Origin: Mesorhizobium sp. AR07
Lineage (GTDB): Bacteria > Pseudomonadota > Alphaproteobacteria > Rhizobiales > Rhizobiaceae
Assembly (NCBI RefSeq): GCF_024746815.1
Contig: NZ_CP080525.1
Span: 3,038,001-3,102,000 of the forward strand
Reading direction: 5' to 3'
Length of the DNA: 64,000 bases
The stretch's first letter is position 1; each line of letters begins with the position of its first letter. A program made the position numbers and the translations under genes. This document shows positions 19,282-27,744 of this stretch, piece by piece. Below the pieces are notes generated by a model. That model was not told the origin of the DNA, made no database searches, and saw only the letters and a program-made list of their open reading frames with translations.

Positions 19282-20454
19282 TCAGATCGTGCCGGCGATT
19301 GCGTTTTCGAGCAAGGTCAGCGCCGCCTTCCTGGTCAGCTTGACCGGGTTGCCGCCGGCGGTCGGATCGACCACCGCCATGTCGGCGATCAGCTCTTTGC
19401 GCTTCTTGTCCATGTCGAGCCCCTTGATCAGGCCGGGCAGCGCATGCGGCACCTTCAACTCCTTGCGCAGCTTGATGATCGCCTTGGCGAAGCCGTCGAA
19501 ACCGCCCTTGATGCCGCAATAGGCAGCGAGCCGAGCGATGCGCACCTCGATGGCGTCGCGGTTGAAGGCCAGCACATAGGGCATGAACACCGCATTGGTC
19601 ATGCCGTGATGGGTATCGTAGAGCGCGCCGACCGGATGCGATAGCGAATGGATGGCGCCCAGCCCCTTCTGGAAGGCGGTGGCACCCATGGCGGCGGCGC
19701 TCATCATATGGGCGCGCGCGACGAGATCCGTGCCGTTGGCATAAGCCTTCGGCAGGTTCTCGAAGACCAGCCTGACACCTTCGACGGCGATGCCGTCGGC
19801 CATCGGATGGTAACCCGGCGCGCAATAGGCTTCGAGGCAGTGGGCCAGCGCGTCCATGCCGGTGCCGGCGGTGATGAAGCCGGGCATGCCGACCGACAGT
19901 TCCGGATCGGCAATGACGATGGCCGGCAACAATTTGGGATGGAAGATGACCTTCTTGGTGTGCGTCGCCTCGTTGGTGATGACGCCAGCGCGGCCGACTT
20001 CCGATCCGGTGCCGGCGGTGGTCGGCACGGCGATGATCGGCGCGATCGCATCCGAATTGGCGCGCGTCCACCAGTCGTCGACATCCTCGAAGTCCCACAC
20101 CGGCCTGACCTGGCCGGCCTGGAAGGCGATCAGCTTGCCGAGATCGAGCGCCGAGCCGCCGCCAAAGGCGATGACGCCGTCATGCTTGCCCTTCTTGAAC
20201 ACGGCGATGCCGGCGGTCAGATTGGACTCGACCGGGTTCGGCCTCACCTCGGAAAAGACGCCGTAAGGGACCTTGGCATCGTCGAGAATCTTCAGGGTCG
20301 AGGCGACGACCGGCAGTTTCGCCAGGCCAGGATCGGTGACGAACAGCGGCCGCTTGATGCCGGTGGCCGCCAGGACTTCAGGCAATTCCTTGATGCGCCC
20401 GGCGCCGAAGCGGACGGTGGTGGGGTAGTTCCATTTGGAGATGAGCTTGGACAT
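19282..20454 (-). CDS. Iron-containing (group III) alcohol dehydrogenase
   Basis: NAD(P)-dependent, Fe2+-type alcohol dehydrogenase of 390 residues. Nucleotide-binding GGGSALDLGK near residue 97 and PTTAGTGSEVGRAGVITN; metal-binding His and Asp residues are in GMDALAHCLEAY, AIHSLSHPVGALY and DTHHGMTNAVFMP. Everything needed for activity appears present. It would oxidise an alcohol group to an aldehyde, feeding the aldehyde dehydrogenase encoded upstream in the same direction. It is separated from that gene only by the small DUF2569 gene. Alternative view: it could work as a reductase of an aldehyde in vivo. Confidence 0.93.
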   Translation of the reverse strand: MSKLISKWNYPTTVRFGAGRIKELPEVLAATGIKRPLFVTDPGLAKLPVVASTLKILDDAKVPYGVFSEVRPNPVESNLTAGIAVFKKGKHDGVIAFGGGSALDLGKLIAFQAGQVRPVWDFEDVDDWWTRANSDAIAPIIAVPTTAGTGSEVGRAGVITNEATHTKKVIFHPKLLPAIVIADPELSVGMPGFITAGTGMDALAHCLEAYCAPGYHPMADGIAVEGVRLVFENLPKAYANGTDLVARAHMMSAAAMGATAFQKGLGAIHSLSHPVGALYDTHHGMTNAVFMPYVLAFNRDAIEVRIARLAAYCGIKGGFDGFAKAIIKLRKELKVPHALPGLIKGLDMDKKRKELIADMAVVDPTAGGNPVKLTRKAALTLLENAIAGTI

Positions 20455-20487
20455 TTTTTCTCGATTTCAGGACGTTGGGGGTTCCGG

Positions 20488-20976
20488 CTATTGGGTGAAG
20501 GTATTTTGAACGCGCTGGGATTTATGCATGTATAGAATCCAGATCACGAAATACTCGATGGACCATTGAATACTCTTTGCCGTCTCTCCATCGAACAAGG
20601 CCACGCCTTGAGCCTCAAGGATATCGCCGAGCAGGATTTTTGCGGCGGCAAGATCGACCAGGACAGACACGGGATTGACCGCAGCCCAGACGAGGTAAAG
20701 CCGCGGAAAGGCCCGCTTCTTGCCAAACAGCAAGAAAAGCAGACCAATCGGGCAAGCGACCGCTATCGCCAGATATCCGAAAATCTCCGCCACGACGAAG
20801 ACCTTCTGAGCACAAGTTAGTAGGTTAAAATACTCGGATAGGCCGATATGGTGATTGAACACAATCAGACCTGCCAGAGGCATGAAAATAAGGCCAAGCA
20901 TCGGCACGATGAGGTAGCCGCCAATACCCTCTGGCCCTTGACGGGACGATGGTGCGGACGGCTGTATCTCAGACAT
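20488..20976 (-). CDS. DUF2569 membrane protein
   Basis: Uncharacterised 162-residue integral membrane protein. Four hydrophobic stretches, an N-terminal GIGGYLIVPMLGLIF and a C-terminal SQRVQNTFTQ match what I recall of DUF2569 (GGWL...S.RVK.TF). Its DNA looks richer in A/T than the neighbouring genes, which may point to acquisition or relaxed codon use. It sits in the 555-bp space between the alcohol and aldehyde dehydrogenase genes, 33 bp after the latter, same strand. Function unknown; an operon insertion with no obvious catabolic role. Confidence 0.75.
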   Translation of the reverse strand: MSEIQPSAPSSRQGPEGIGGYLIVPMLGLIFMPLAGLIVFNHHIGLSEYFNLLTCAQKVFVVAEIFGYLAIAVACPIGLLFLLFGKKRAFPRLYLVWAAVNPVSVLVDLAAAKILLGDILEAQGVALFDGETAKSIQWSIEYFVIWILYMHKSQRVQNTFTQ

Positions 20977-21009
20977 CTCTCCTCCCTTGAGCGGCCTGGC
21001 CTTCGATGC

Positions 21010-22398
21010 TCAGATGACTTCACGCAGATGGAACGACTTCGGCCTGGTCAGGTTGTCATAGCCGATCGCCGACAGGCCGGCACCCTTGCCGGTGTCCTTG
21101 ACGCCCGTCCAGACCAGGGCCGGATCGAGGTAATCGCAGCGGTTCATGAACACCGTACCGGTCTCGACGCGGTTGCCGATCGCCACGGCATGTTCGGTAT
21201 CACGCGTCCAGATCGAGGCCGTCAGCCCATAGGCACTGTCGTTCATCAGCGCGATCGCCTCCTCGTCGTTGCGCACCTTCATGATGCCGACGATCGGACC
21301 AAAGCTCTCCTCGCGCATGACGCTCATCTGATGATCGACGTTGGTCAGCACTTCCGGCGCCAGATAGGGCGAGCCCGCCTTGTCGTTGGCCACCTTCATG
21401 TTGATGTGCGCCACCGCGCCCTTGCGCAGCGCCTCGGCCTTCTGCTCGCGGATGAGGTCGGCGAAACGCGCCTGCGCCATCGGCCCCATCGTCGTCGCCT
21501 GGTCGAGCGGGTTGCCGACGACATAATTCCTGGTCTCGGCGATGAAGCCCTCGACGAATTCGTCATAGACCTTCTCGTGCACATAGACGCGTTCGATGCC
21601 GCAGCAGCACTGGCCGGAATTGTAGAAGGCGCCATCGACCAGATTGGCGACGGCATGATCCATCTTGGCGTCGGGCAGCACATAGGCCGGATCCTTGCCG
21701 CCAAGCTCGAGGCCGAGCGTCATGAAGGTACCCGCCGCCGCCTTTTCGATGGCGCGGCCGCCGCCGACCGAACCGGTGAAATTGACGTGATCGATCTTGC
21801 CGGAGCCGAGCAGCTTCTCGGTCTGGGCGTGATTGAGCACGACGTTCTGGAACACGCCCTTGGGCAGGCCCGCTCTGTCGAAGGCCTGTTGAAAACGCTC
21901 GCCGACCAGCAGCGTCTGCGCCGCATGCTTGAGGATGACGGCGTTGCCGGCCATCAGCGCCGGCACGATGGTGTTGACCGCCGTGAGGTAGGGATAGTTC
22001 CACGGAGCGATCACCATGACCACGCCGAGCGGATCCTTCTTCACATAGCGCCTGAACCCGTCCTTCGGATTGGAAGCCGGCACGGACTTGAGCGCCGCCT
22101 CGGCGATCTCGACCATGTAATTGGTGCGTTCCTTGACGCCGCCGAACTCGCCGCCATAGCGAACCGGCCGTCCCATCTGCCAGGCGATCTCCGGCACGAT
22201 CTCGTCGGTCATCGCGACCAGTGCTTCCAGCATGGCAAGCATATACTTGCCGCGCTCGACGATTGGCGTCTCAGCCCATTTCTCTTGCGCCGCCTTGGCG
22301 CGTTCGACCGCGGCATTGATTGCCTGGTCCGTTGCCACGGGCCGCTCGGCATAGATCGAGCCATCGATAGGGGATTTGAGTTTGACCGTTTCGGTCAT
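21010..22398 (-). CDS. NAD(P)+-dependent aldehyde dehydrogenase
   Basis: Aldehyde dehydrogenase of 462 residues, complete. VMVIAPWNYPYLTAVN and FTGSVGGGRAIEKAA form the cofactor site, LELGGKDPAYVLPDA carries the general-base Glu, and YNSGQCCCGIERVY the catalytic Cys. EESFGPIVGIMKV and the C-terminal SAIGYDNLTRPKSFHLRE close the fold. Placed between a glutamine-synthetase-like ligase and an alcohol dehydrogenase, it is the expected acid-forming step for a gamma-glutamylated aminoaldehyde (compare PuuC), though a free aldehyde is equally possible. The start at 22398 gives a normal N-terminus. Confidence 0.94.
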   Translation of the reverse strand: MTETVKLKSPIDGSIYAERPVATDQAINAAVERAKAAQEKWAETPIVERGKYMLAMLEALVAMTDEIVPEIAWQMGRPVRYGGEFGGVKERTNYMVEIAEAALKSVPASNPKDGFRRYVKKDPLGVVMVIAPWNYPYLTAVNTIVPALMAGNAVILKHAAQTLLVGERFQQAFDRAGLPKGVFQNVVLNHAQTEKLLGSGKIDHVNFTGSVGGGRAIEKAAAGTFMTLGLELGGKDPAYVLPDAKMDHAVANLVDGAFYNSGQCCCGIERVYVHEKVYDEFVEGFIAETRNYVVGNPLDQATTMGPMAQARFADLIREQKAEALRKGAVAHINMKVANDKAGSPYLAPEVLTNVDHQMSVMREESFGPIVGIMKVRNDEEAIALMNDSAYGLTASIWTRDTEHAVAIGNRVETGTVFMNRCDYLDPALVWTGVKDTGKGAGLSAIGYDNLTRPKSFHLREVI

Positions 22399-22441
22399 TT
22401 TGTAAGTCCTCGCATTCTACAAAAAATTTTGGCTTGGCGCT

Positions 22442-22560
22442 GCCCCTCATCCGCCTGCCGGCACCTTCTCCCCGTTTAGTGACGGGGAGAAGGGAAGCAC
22501 TCCGGCGCTGGCATCCCCCTCTCCCCGTTTTTCACGGGGAGAGGGTAAGGGTGAGGGGCG
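22442..22560. repeat. Nested palindromic intergenic element, copy 2
   Basis: Outer arms GCCCCTCA (22442) and TGAGGGGC (22552-22559) enclose two hairpins: 12-bp arms CCTTCTCCCCGT / ACGGGGAGAAGG (22464-22493) and 12-bp arms CCCTCTCCCCGT / ACGGGGAGAGGG (22517-22545). The first 37 bp are identical to 6782-6818. It fills the gap between the ligase gene and the aldehyde dehydrogenase gene and could influence read-through between them. Confidence 0.85.
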
Positions 22561-22582
22561 GCGCCAACGTTCGCAGGCTAGT

Positions 22583-23953
22583 TTAGTACCGCTCGAACCC
22601 CCTGTGCAGTTCCCAATCCGTAATGCGGCGGTCGTATTCGAACTGCTCCCACTTTGCGGTGTGGACATAATGTTCGAGCACATCCTCGCCGAGCGCCTGC
22701 TTCAGCATCTTCGACTTGGCCAGCGTCTCGGTGGCATCGCGCAGCGTCTTCGGAATCTCCGGCAAACGAGATGCCTGGTAGGCATCGCCGACGAACGGCT
22801 TCTGCAGTTCGAGCTTCTCATCGATGCCGGCAAGGCCGGCGGCGATCAGCGCGGCAAAGGCGAGATAGGGGTTGAGGTCGGCGCCACCGATGCGGCATTC
22901 CATGCGGATGCCCTTGGTGCCCTCGCCGCACAGGCGGAAGCCGGCGGTGCGGTTGTCCTCGCTCCACATGATCTTGGTCGGCGCGAAGGTGCCGGCCTGG
23001 AAGCGCTTGTAGGAATTGATGTAGGGCGCCAGAAACCAGGTGAATTCCTTGGCGTACTTCAGCTGTCCCGCCGCCCATTGCTGGCCAAGCGTCGACAACG
23101 TCCAGTCGGCCTTTTTGTCGAAGAACAGCGGCGTCTTGCCGTCGGCGCTCCACAGCGAATTGTGGATGTGGCTGGAATTGCCGGCGAGCCCGTAATTGTA
23201 CTTGGACATGAAGGAGATCGCCTTGCCTTCGGACTCGGCAACCTCCTTGGCGCCGTTCTTCAGGATGACGTGGCGATCGGCCATGTCGAGCGCCTCGGCA
23301 TAGCGTACATTGATCTCTTCCTGGCCGGGACCCCACTCGCCCTTGGAGTTCTCGATCGGAATGCCGGCCGCTTCCATCTCGTTGCGAAGCCGGCGCATGA
23401 CGCCTTCTTCCTTGGTGGTGATGCCGATCTGGTAGTCGCCAATATAGGGTGAGGCGGTGTCGAGGCCCTGCCAGTGCTTCTTGCGGGCGGAATCGTAGGT
23501 CTCGTTGAACAGATAGAATTCGAGCTCGGAAGCGAAATAGCCGACATAGCCGCGCTCCGTCAGCCGCTTGACCTGCTTCTTCAGGATGGCGCGCGGCGAA
23601 TGCGGCAGGTCGCCATGTGTGTGGTGGTCGAGCACGTCACAGACCACCAGCGCCGTCTTCTCCAGCCACGGAATGCGCCGCAGCGTCGCCAGATCCGGCT
23701 TCATGACGAAGTCGCCATAGCCCTTCGACCAGCTCGCCGCCTTGTAGCCGGGCACCGGTTCCATATCGATGTCGGCGGCCAGCAGGTAGTTGCAGCCATG
23801 TGTCTCGTCATGCGCGGAATCGACGAAATACTGGGCCAGGAAACGCTTTCCCGCCAGCCGGCCCTGCATGTCGACGATGCAGGCCAGAACGGTGTCGATC
23901 TCACCGTTGGAAACCGCTTTCTTCAACTGATCGAACGAGAAATTTCCGGCCAT
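22583..23953 (-). CDS. Glutamine-synthetase-like gamma-glutamylamide synthetase
   Basis: ATP-dependent ligase of 456 residues from the glutamine synthetase superfamily, joining glutamate to ammonia or, more probably here, to an amine. Visible: FASELEFYLF with metal-binding Glu, GEWGPGQEEINVRYAEAL, the ATP-site NSSHIHNSLW, the glutamate-site NRTAGFRL and EC/R-rich MECRIGGADLNPYLA. The usual adenylylated Tyr region of housekeeping GlnA is not apparent, and the flanking permease, aldehyde dehydrogenase and amidohydrolase match PuuA/GlnA4/IpuC-type catabolic enzymes. Substrate remains open: polyamine, ethanolamine-like amino alcohol or another amine. Confidence 0.92.
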   Translation of the reverse strand: MAGNFSFDQLKKAVSNGEIDTVLACIVDMQGRLAGKRFLAQYFVDSAHDETHGCNYLLAADIDMEPVPGYKAASWSKGYGDFVMKPDLATLRRIPWLEKTALVVCDVLDHHTHGDLPHSPRAILKKQVKRLTERGYVGYFASELEFYLFNETYDSARKKHWQGLDTASPYIGDYQIGITTKEEGVMRRLRNEMEAAGIPIENSKGEWGPGQEEINVRYAEALDMADRHVILKNGAKEVAESEGKAISFMSKYNYGLAGNSSHIHNSLWSADGKTPLFFDKKADWTLSTLGQQWAAGQLKYAKEFTWFLAPYINSYKRFQAGTFAPTKIMWSEDNRTAGFRLCGEGTKGIRMECRIGGADLNPYLAFAALIAAGLAGIDEKLELQKPFVGDAYQASRLPEIPKTLRDATETLAKSKMLKQALGEDVLEHYVHTAKWEQFEYDRRITDWELHRGFERY

Positions 23954-24007
23954 TCCTTTGGCACTCCAGCGCTTGGCGTTTCGGGCTTGTCAATTTGAAA
24001 GGATGAA

Positions 24008-24038
24008 AGCCATGGCCGGCACGTCGCCGGCCATGGCT
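24008..24038 (-). promoter_or_regulatory. Strong intercistronic hairpin
   Basis: Perfect 13-bp inverted repeat AGCCATGGCCGGC / GCCGGCCATGGCT around a five-base loop, between the permease stop and the ligase start (minus strand). The following sequence has only short T clusters (TTTCATCCTTTC), so it may attenuate or protect the mRNA rather than end it. Confidence 0.75.
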
Positions 24039-24051
24039 CGTGGATGACGGC

Positions 24052-25635
24052 TCAGTGGCCGCTTTCGCCGACGGCCAGTTCCGCCGCCTTGATGGCTGCC
24101 TGGCGCGCCGCGATGATGTCGCCCAGCGGCGGCCCCTGGAAGCGGCGCTTTTCGAAGCCGAACCAGACGATCGCCGTCAGGATGAAGAAGCCGACGGTGA
24201 TGTAGAGCGCCCAATCGTTCGGCGGCTGAACACCGATGACGAAGATCAGGATCATCGACACGATCGACAGGAAGGCAAACAGCATGAACACGCCGCGCCC
24301 CATATTCCACGGGCCCATCTTGTCCCACTTCGGTGTTCCCCAGGCCAGCATGCCGAGAACGATCGGCACGGTGAAGGAGAGGAACAGGAAGATGACGGTG
24401 CAGGACACGACGATGGTGTAGGCCGAGGTACCGGCGACCGAAACCAGCGTCGACCCCCAGACGAACAGCACCGACAGGATCGATGCCGTCCAGATCGCCG
24501 CCACCGGCGTGCGGTAGGTCGGGCTGACCTTGGCGAGTGCCGCCGAACCAGGCAGTCCGCCGTCACGCGAGAAGGCGAAGATCATGCGCGAAGCCGACGT
24601 GACCGTGGCAAGACCGCAAAGCAGCTGCGACACGAACACGACGAGATAGACGAACTCCTTGATGCCGGGGCTGACGCGCTGGTCGAAGGCCCAGAAGAAC
24701 ACGTTCCAGCCCTGCTTGGCCGCGTCATCCATGTTGGGGATCATCAGCACGAAAGCGGCCAGGAACAGATAACCGAACAGTGCAGACCAGACGACCGACA
24801 TCACCATCGCCCTCGGCACCGACGATGCCGCCTTGATGGTTTCCTCGGAAGTGTGCGCGGACGCGTCGTAGCCGGTGATCGTATAGATCGGCAGCAACAG
24901 GCCGAGCGCGAAAACCCACCAGTTGGAAACTGCCGGCCACACCGGATCGCCCGTCAGCGTGCCATCTCCGGCCACCGTGGGCTGCCCGGAATAGTTGTGG
25001 AACGTGAACAGCCGGCTGAAGTCCCAGTGCTCGGCCGAGATCAGGCAGACCACAGCGATCAGGATGGCGCCAAAGAAGATCAGATAGCCGGAGAAGTCGG
25101 TCAGCTTCGCCGTCAGCTTGATGCCGAGATGGTTGATCAAGGCCTGGGCGCCGGTCACCACGACCAGGAAGATCATCTGATTTGTCAGCGTCCCTTCGAT
25201 CCCGAGCTTCGGTCCGAATGCGCCGACGAAGAACGTCCATGTGCCGACATTGATGGCGCCGAGCACGGTGATCAGGCCGAGCAGATTGAGCCAGGCCGTG
25301 ACCCAGCCGGTGCCGCGATTGCCGAGGATCGAACCCCAGTGATAGAGGCCGCCAGCCGTCGGGTAGGCCGAGCTGATCTGCGACATGGCGACCGCGAAGG
25401 TCAGCGACACGAAGCAGCCGACCAGCCAGCCGATGCCGATGCCGATGCCACCGGCGCCGGACGTGCCTTGCGCCAGCGAATTGATGCCGCCCGACAGGAT
25501 GCAGATGATTGAGAACGAAACCGCGAAGTTTGAAAAGCGGCTGAGCCGCCGCTCCAGTTCCTGGGCATAGCCCATACTATGGAGGGCCTTTACGTCCTCC
25601 GCCTTGTCAACGTCTGTATAGGTCGGTCCTGCCAT
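24052..25635 (-). CDS. APC superfamily amino acid/choline-type permease
   Basis: Inner-membrane transporter of 527 residues with about 12 spans. Opening region NFAVSFSIICILSGGINSL and the motif GYDASAHTSEETIKA are characteristic of the amino acid/choline (ACT) branch whose fungal members carry choline, ethanolamine or GABA; this is family knowledge, not a measured result. Short soluble ends, the C-terminal one charged. It lies between the ligase and the amidohydrolase genes, 18 bp after the latter, so it is a good candidate to supply the amine substrate. Confidence 0.92.
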   Translation of the reverse strand: MAGPTYTDVDKAEDVKALHSMGYAQELERRLSRFSNFAVSFSIICILSGGINSLAQGTSGAGGIGIGIGWLVGCFVSLTFAVAMSQISSAYPTAGGLYHWGSILGNRGTGWVTAWLNLLGLITVLGAINVGTWTFFVGAFGPKLGIEGTLTNQMIFLVVVTGAQALINHLGIKLTAKLTDFSGYLIFFGAILIAVVCLISAEHWDFSRLFTFHNYSGQPTVAGDGTLTGDPVWPAVSNWWVFALGLLLPIYTITGYDASAHTSEETIKAASSVPRAMVMSVVWSALFGYLFLAAFVLMIPNMDDAAKQGWNVFFWAFDQRVSPGIKEFVYLVVFVSQLLCGLATVTSASRMIFAFSRDGGLPGSAALAKVSPTYRTPVAAIWTASILSVLFVWGSTLVSVAGTSAYTIVVSCTVIFLFLSFTVPIVLGMLAWGTPKWDKMGPWNMGRGVFMLFAFLSIVSMILIFVIGVQPPNDWALYITVGFFILTAIVWFGFEKRRFQGPPLGDIIAARQAAIKAAELAVGESGH

Positions 25636-25653
25636 TGTAATTCCCCTATTGTT

Positions 25654-26472
25654 CTAACTGGCCGATTGAGCTGACTTTCCGACTGCGCTTGATCGGGAGC
25701 CCTTGGCCTCCTCTGGCTCCAGATTCGAAAAAATGCCCGTGAGCAGATCCGCCCATTTCCGCTGCCCGGTCTCGCCGGCGATTTCGTCATTGCGGATCTC
25801 GATCATCGCGCAGGGAAGCCCGCGCGAGCGCGCATGGCGTTCCAGCGTGAAATAGACGCGGTCGGCCGGCGAATAGGGCTCGTTGACGCCGACTGTAACG
25901 CCGGCGAGCCTTTTCAGCGCGCCAATCAGAGGTGACGCCAGCCGGCGGTCTTCGTCGTGGATGATGCCGATATGCCAGGGCCGGTTGCGGCCCTTGTAGA
26001 CCGGCGTGAAGGAATGCACGGAAACCAGGCGGGTCTCCTGCCCGCGTGCCAGTCTGTCGTCGACAATATGCTCGATGGAGGCATGAAACGGCTGCCACGA
26101 CATCGCGACGCGCGCCGCGCGCTGCTTGTCCGAAAGGCCGGTATTGCCCGGTATGGCCGTGGTCTCGCTGACTGGCGGCACCAGATCTGGCGCATCGAGC
26201 GGGCGGTTGCAGTCGATGACGAGACGCGAAATGCGGGTTTCGACCAGCGTCGCGTCGAGCGCCTCGGCCATGCGGCGGGCGACCGGCAGCGCGCCTGGAT
26301 CCCAGGCGATGTGGCGGGACAGGTCCTCGGCGGCAAGGCCGAGCGTGCCGAATTCGGCCGGCAGGAAGTTCGAGGCGTGATCGCAGGTCAGCACGAAGGG
26401 GCTCGATCCGCCGGGGTTCGTCACCCTCACGGTATCGGACGATGCAAGGCTGGCGGGCCGTGCTTTCTCCAT
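25654..26472 (-). CDS. N-formylglutamate amidohydrolase family protein
   Basis: Hydrolase of 272 residues. TCDHASNFLPAEFG at residues 29-42, RLVIDCNRPL and SVHSFTPVY match the metal-binding and active-site blocks of the family that cleaves N-formyl-L-glutamate in histidine breakdown. No hut gene is nearby. In this setting it could release glutamate from a gamma- or alpha-glutamyl amide made by the ligase, which is an inference. It is the first gene of the long minus-strand series and faces the RpiR regulator gene across 236 bp. Confidence 0.88.
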   Translation of the reverse strand: MEKARPASLASSDTVRVTNPGGSSPFVLTCDHASNFLPAEFGTLGLAAEDLSRHIAWDPGALPVARRMAEALDATLVETRISRLVIDCNRPLDAPDLVPPVSETTAIPGNTGLSDKQRAARVAMSWQPFHASIEHIVDDRLARGQETRLVSVHSFTPVYKGRNRPWHIGIIHDEDRRLASPLIGALKRLAGVTVGVNEPYSPADRVYFTLERHARSRGLPCAMIEIRNDEIAGETGQRKWADLLTGIFSNLEPEEAKGSRSSAVGKSAQSAS

Positions 26473-26708
26473 AGTCTGCCGTCCCCGGGGAGCGCTGTAT
26501 CGTATGTTACGTATTTTGCCTCATTGCGTCCCTATGGATGATTTCATACAGTTTGCCCGGCTTTGTCAAATGCGATTTCGGAAAAGACCGTGGACCAGGC
26601 CGAAGCATTTTGCAGCCAAGTGGAATCACTTGGTGTCGCAGAAATGCGGCCAAGACAAACAGACGGGAGCGGGATGGGTTTGCCATCCCGCTCTAGGGTG
26701 GGGAAAAG
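26473..26708. promoter_or_regulatory. Divergent promoter region of the amine cluster and its regulator
   Basis: 236-bp gap between the divergent amidohydrolase and RpiR genes. Contains an inverted repeat CCAAGTGG-AA-TCACTTGG (26616-26633) within a larger GCATTT...AAATGC pair (26605-26647). A likely place for RpiR binding, although the palindrome could also be one more dispersed repeat. Confidence 0.5.
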
Positions 26709-27536
26709 ATGATTTCCAGCATTGCCGAACTGATTGCCGACCGCATCGGCACGATGCCGGCCAGTGAAAGGCGCGCGGCCCAGACGCTGATCGCCAGCTA
26801 TCCGATGATCGGCCTGAAGACGGTTGCCGAATTCTCGGCCACGGCCGGCGTCTCCTCGCCGACGATCCTGCGTTTCGTTGCCCGGCTCGGCTTCCAGAAC
26901 TATCCCGAATTCCAGTCGAGTCTGCAGGACGAACTGGCAGCGCAGCTGCAATCTCCGGCAACAAGGACGCTCAACCCGCCCTCGCCCGGCGGCGGCACGG
27001 TGTCGCCGATGCTGGAAGCAACACTCGACAACATGCGCGAGACGTTCAGGCACCTGTCCGACAAGCAGCTTGCCGACATCGCCGCCCGCCTCGCCGACCG
27101 GCGTGGCAAGACCTTCCTGATCGGCGGCCGCTTCACCGACCCGCTGGCGCGTTACATGGCCGCCCACCTCGCCGTCATCCAGCCCAATGTCTTTCACCTC
27201 GCCGGCCAGGAAAGCATGTGGCGCGACCGGCTGATCGACATGGGCAAGCGCGACGTGCTGGTGATCTTCGACATCAGGCGCTACCAGGACAGCCTCGTCC
27301 GCTTCGCCGAGAAGGCACATCAGCGCGGCGTGCAGATCGTGCTGTTCACCGACCAGTGGCTGTCGCCGATCGCCCGCTTTGCCCGCCATGTCATCGCCGG
27401 ACGAACCGCGGTGCCGTCGGCATGGGACTCTTCGGCTGCCCTTTTCGTCGTCGCCGAAACGCTGATCGGCGCCGTGACCCGCCAACTGGAAGCAGAAGGC
27501 GCCAAGCGTATCCGCGAGATGGAAAGCCTGCGTTGA
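26709..27536 (+). CDS. RpiR/MurR family transcriptional regulator
   Basis: Two-domain regulator of 275 residues. The N-terminal winged helix covers residues 1-80 with the recognition region FSATAGVSSPTILRFVARLG, followed by a Pro/Gly linker and a SIS sugar-phosphate-binding-type domain (FLIGGRFTDPLARYMAAHL, VLVIFDIRRYQDSLVRFAEKA). GGGGAAAAG precedes the ATG. It is transcribed away from the amidohydrolase-permease-ligase genes and is the obvious local regulator. Its ligand could be a phosphorylated or amino-sugar-like intermediate; not determinable. A palindromic repeat begins one base after its stop. Confidence 0.92.
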   Translation: MISSIAELIADRIGTMPASERRAAQTLIASYPMIGLKTVAEFSATAGVSSPTILRFVARLGFQNYPEFQSSLQDELAAQLQSPATRTLNPPSPGGGTVSPMLEATLDNMRETFRHLSDKQLADIAARLADRRGKTFLIGGRFTDPLARYMAAHLAVIQPNVFHLAGQESMWRDRLIDMGKRDVLVIFDIRRYQDSLVRFAEKAHQRGVQIVLFTDQWLSPIARFARHVIAGRTAVPSAWDSSAALFVVAETLIGAVTRQLEAEGAKRIREMESLR

Positions 27537-27582
27537 TGCATGTCGCCCAAAAGTGGTTCCGGTTTTGGGGCTACGACATGCA
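27537..27582. repeat. Palindromic repeat after the RpiR gene
   Basis: Arms TGCATGTCG (27537-27545) and CGACATGCA (27574-27582) around CCCAAAAGTGG...CCGGTTTTGGGG. Begins directly after the RpiR stop and probably doubles as its terminator. Seventeen bases at its left are the exact reverse complement of bases within the repeat at 57087-57121. Confidence 0.8.
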
Positions 27583-27744
27583 CGAGGCTATCAACGTTAC
27601 GCATATTTAATGTGCGCGGGCACCGGAGAGTTGTCATAAGGACGCGATACCGGGGTGTCTTGTTGTCTTAGAATAGCCTCGCTGCGTCTGCTTCATTTCG
27701 GGAGACCGGTGGACGGAAGGATTGTTTTGCCAACCGGAGTGCTG

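Noticed and set aside
20488..20976. Broken gene or pseudogene in the dehydrogenase gap
   Set aside because: The frame is full-length with both terminal family motifs and four helices, so it is treated as an intact DUF2569 gene.
20848..22479. Plus-strand open frame of 543 codons
   Set aside because: Antisense to the aldehyde dehydrogenase, whose motifs are intact on the minus strand.
24040..25512. Plus-strand open frame of 490 codons
   Set aside because: Antisense to the APC permease gene and no membrane or domain pattern of its own.
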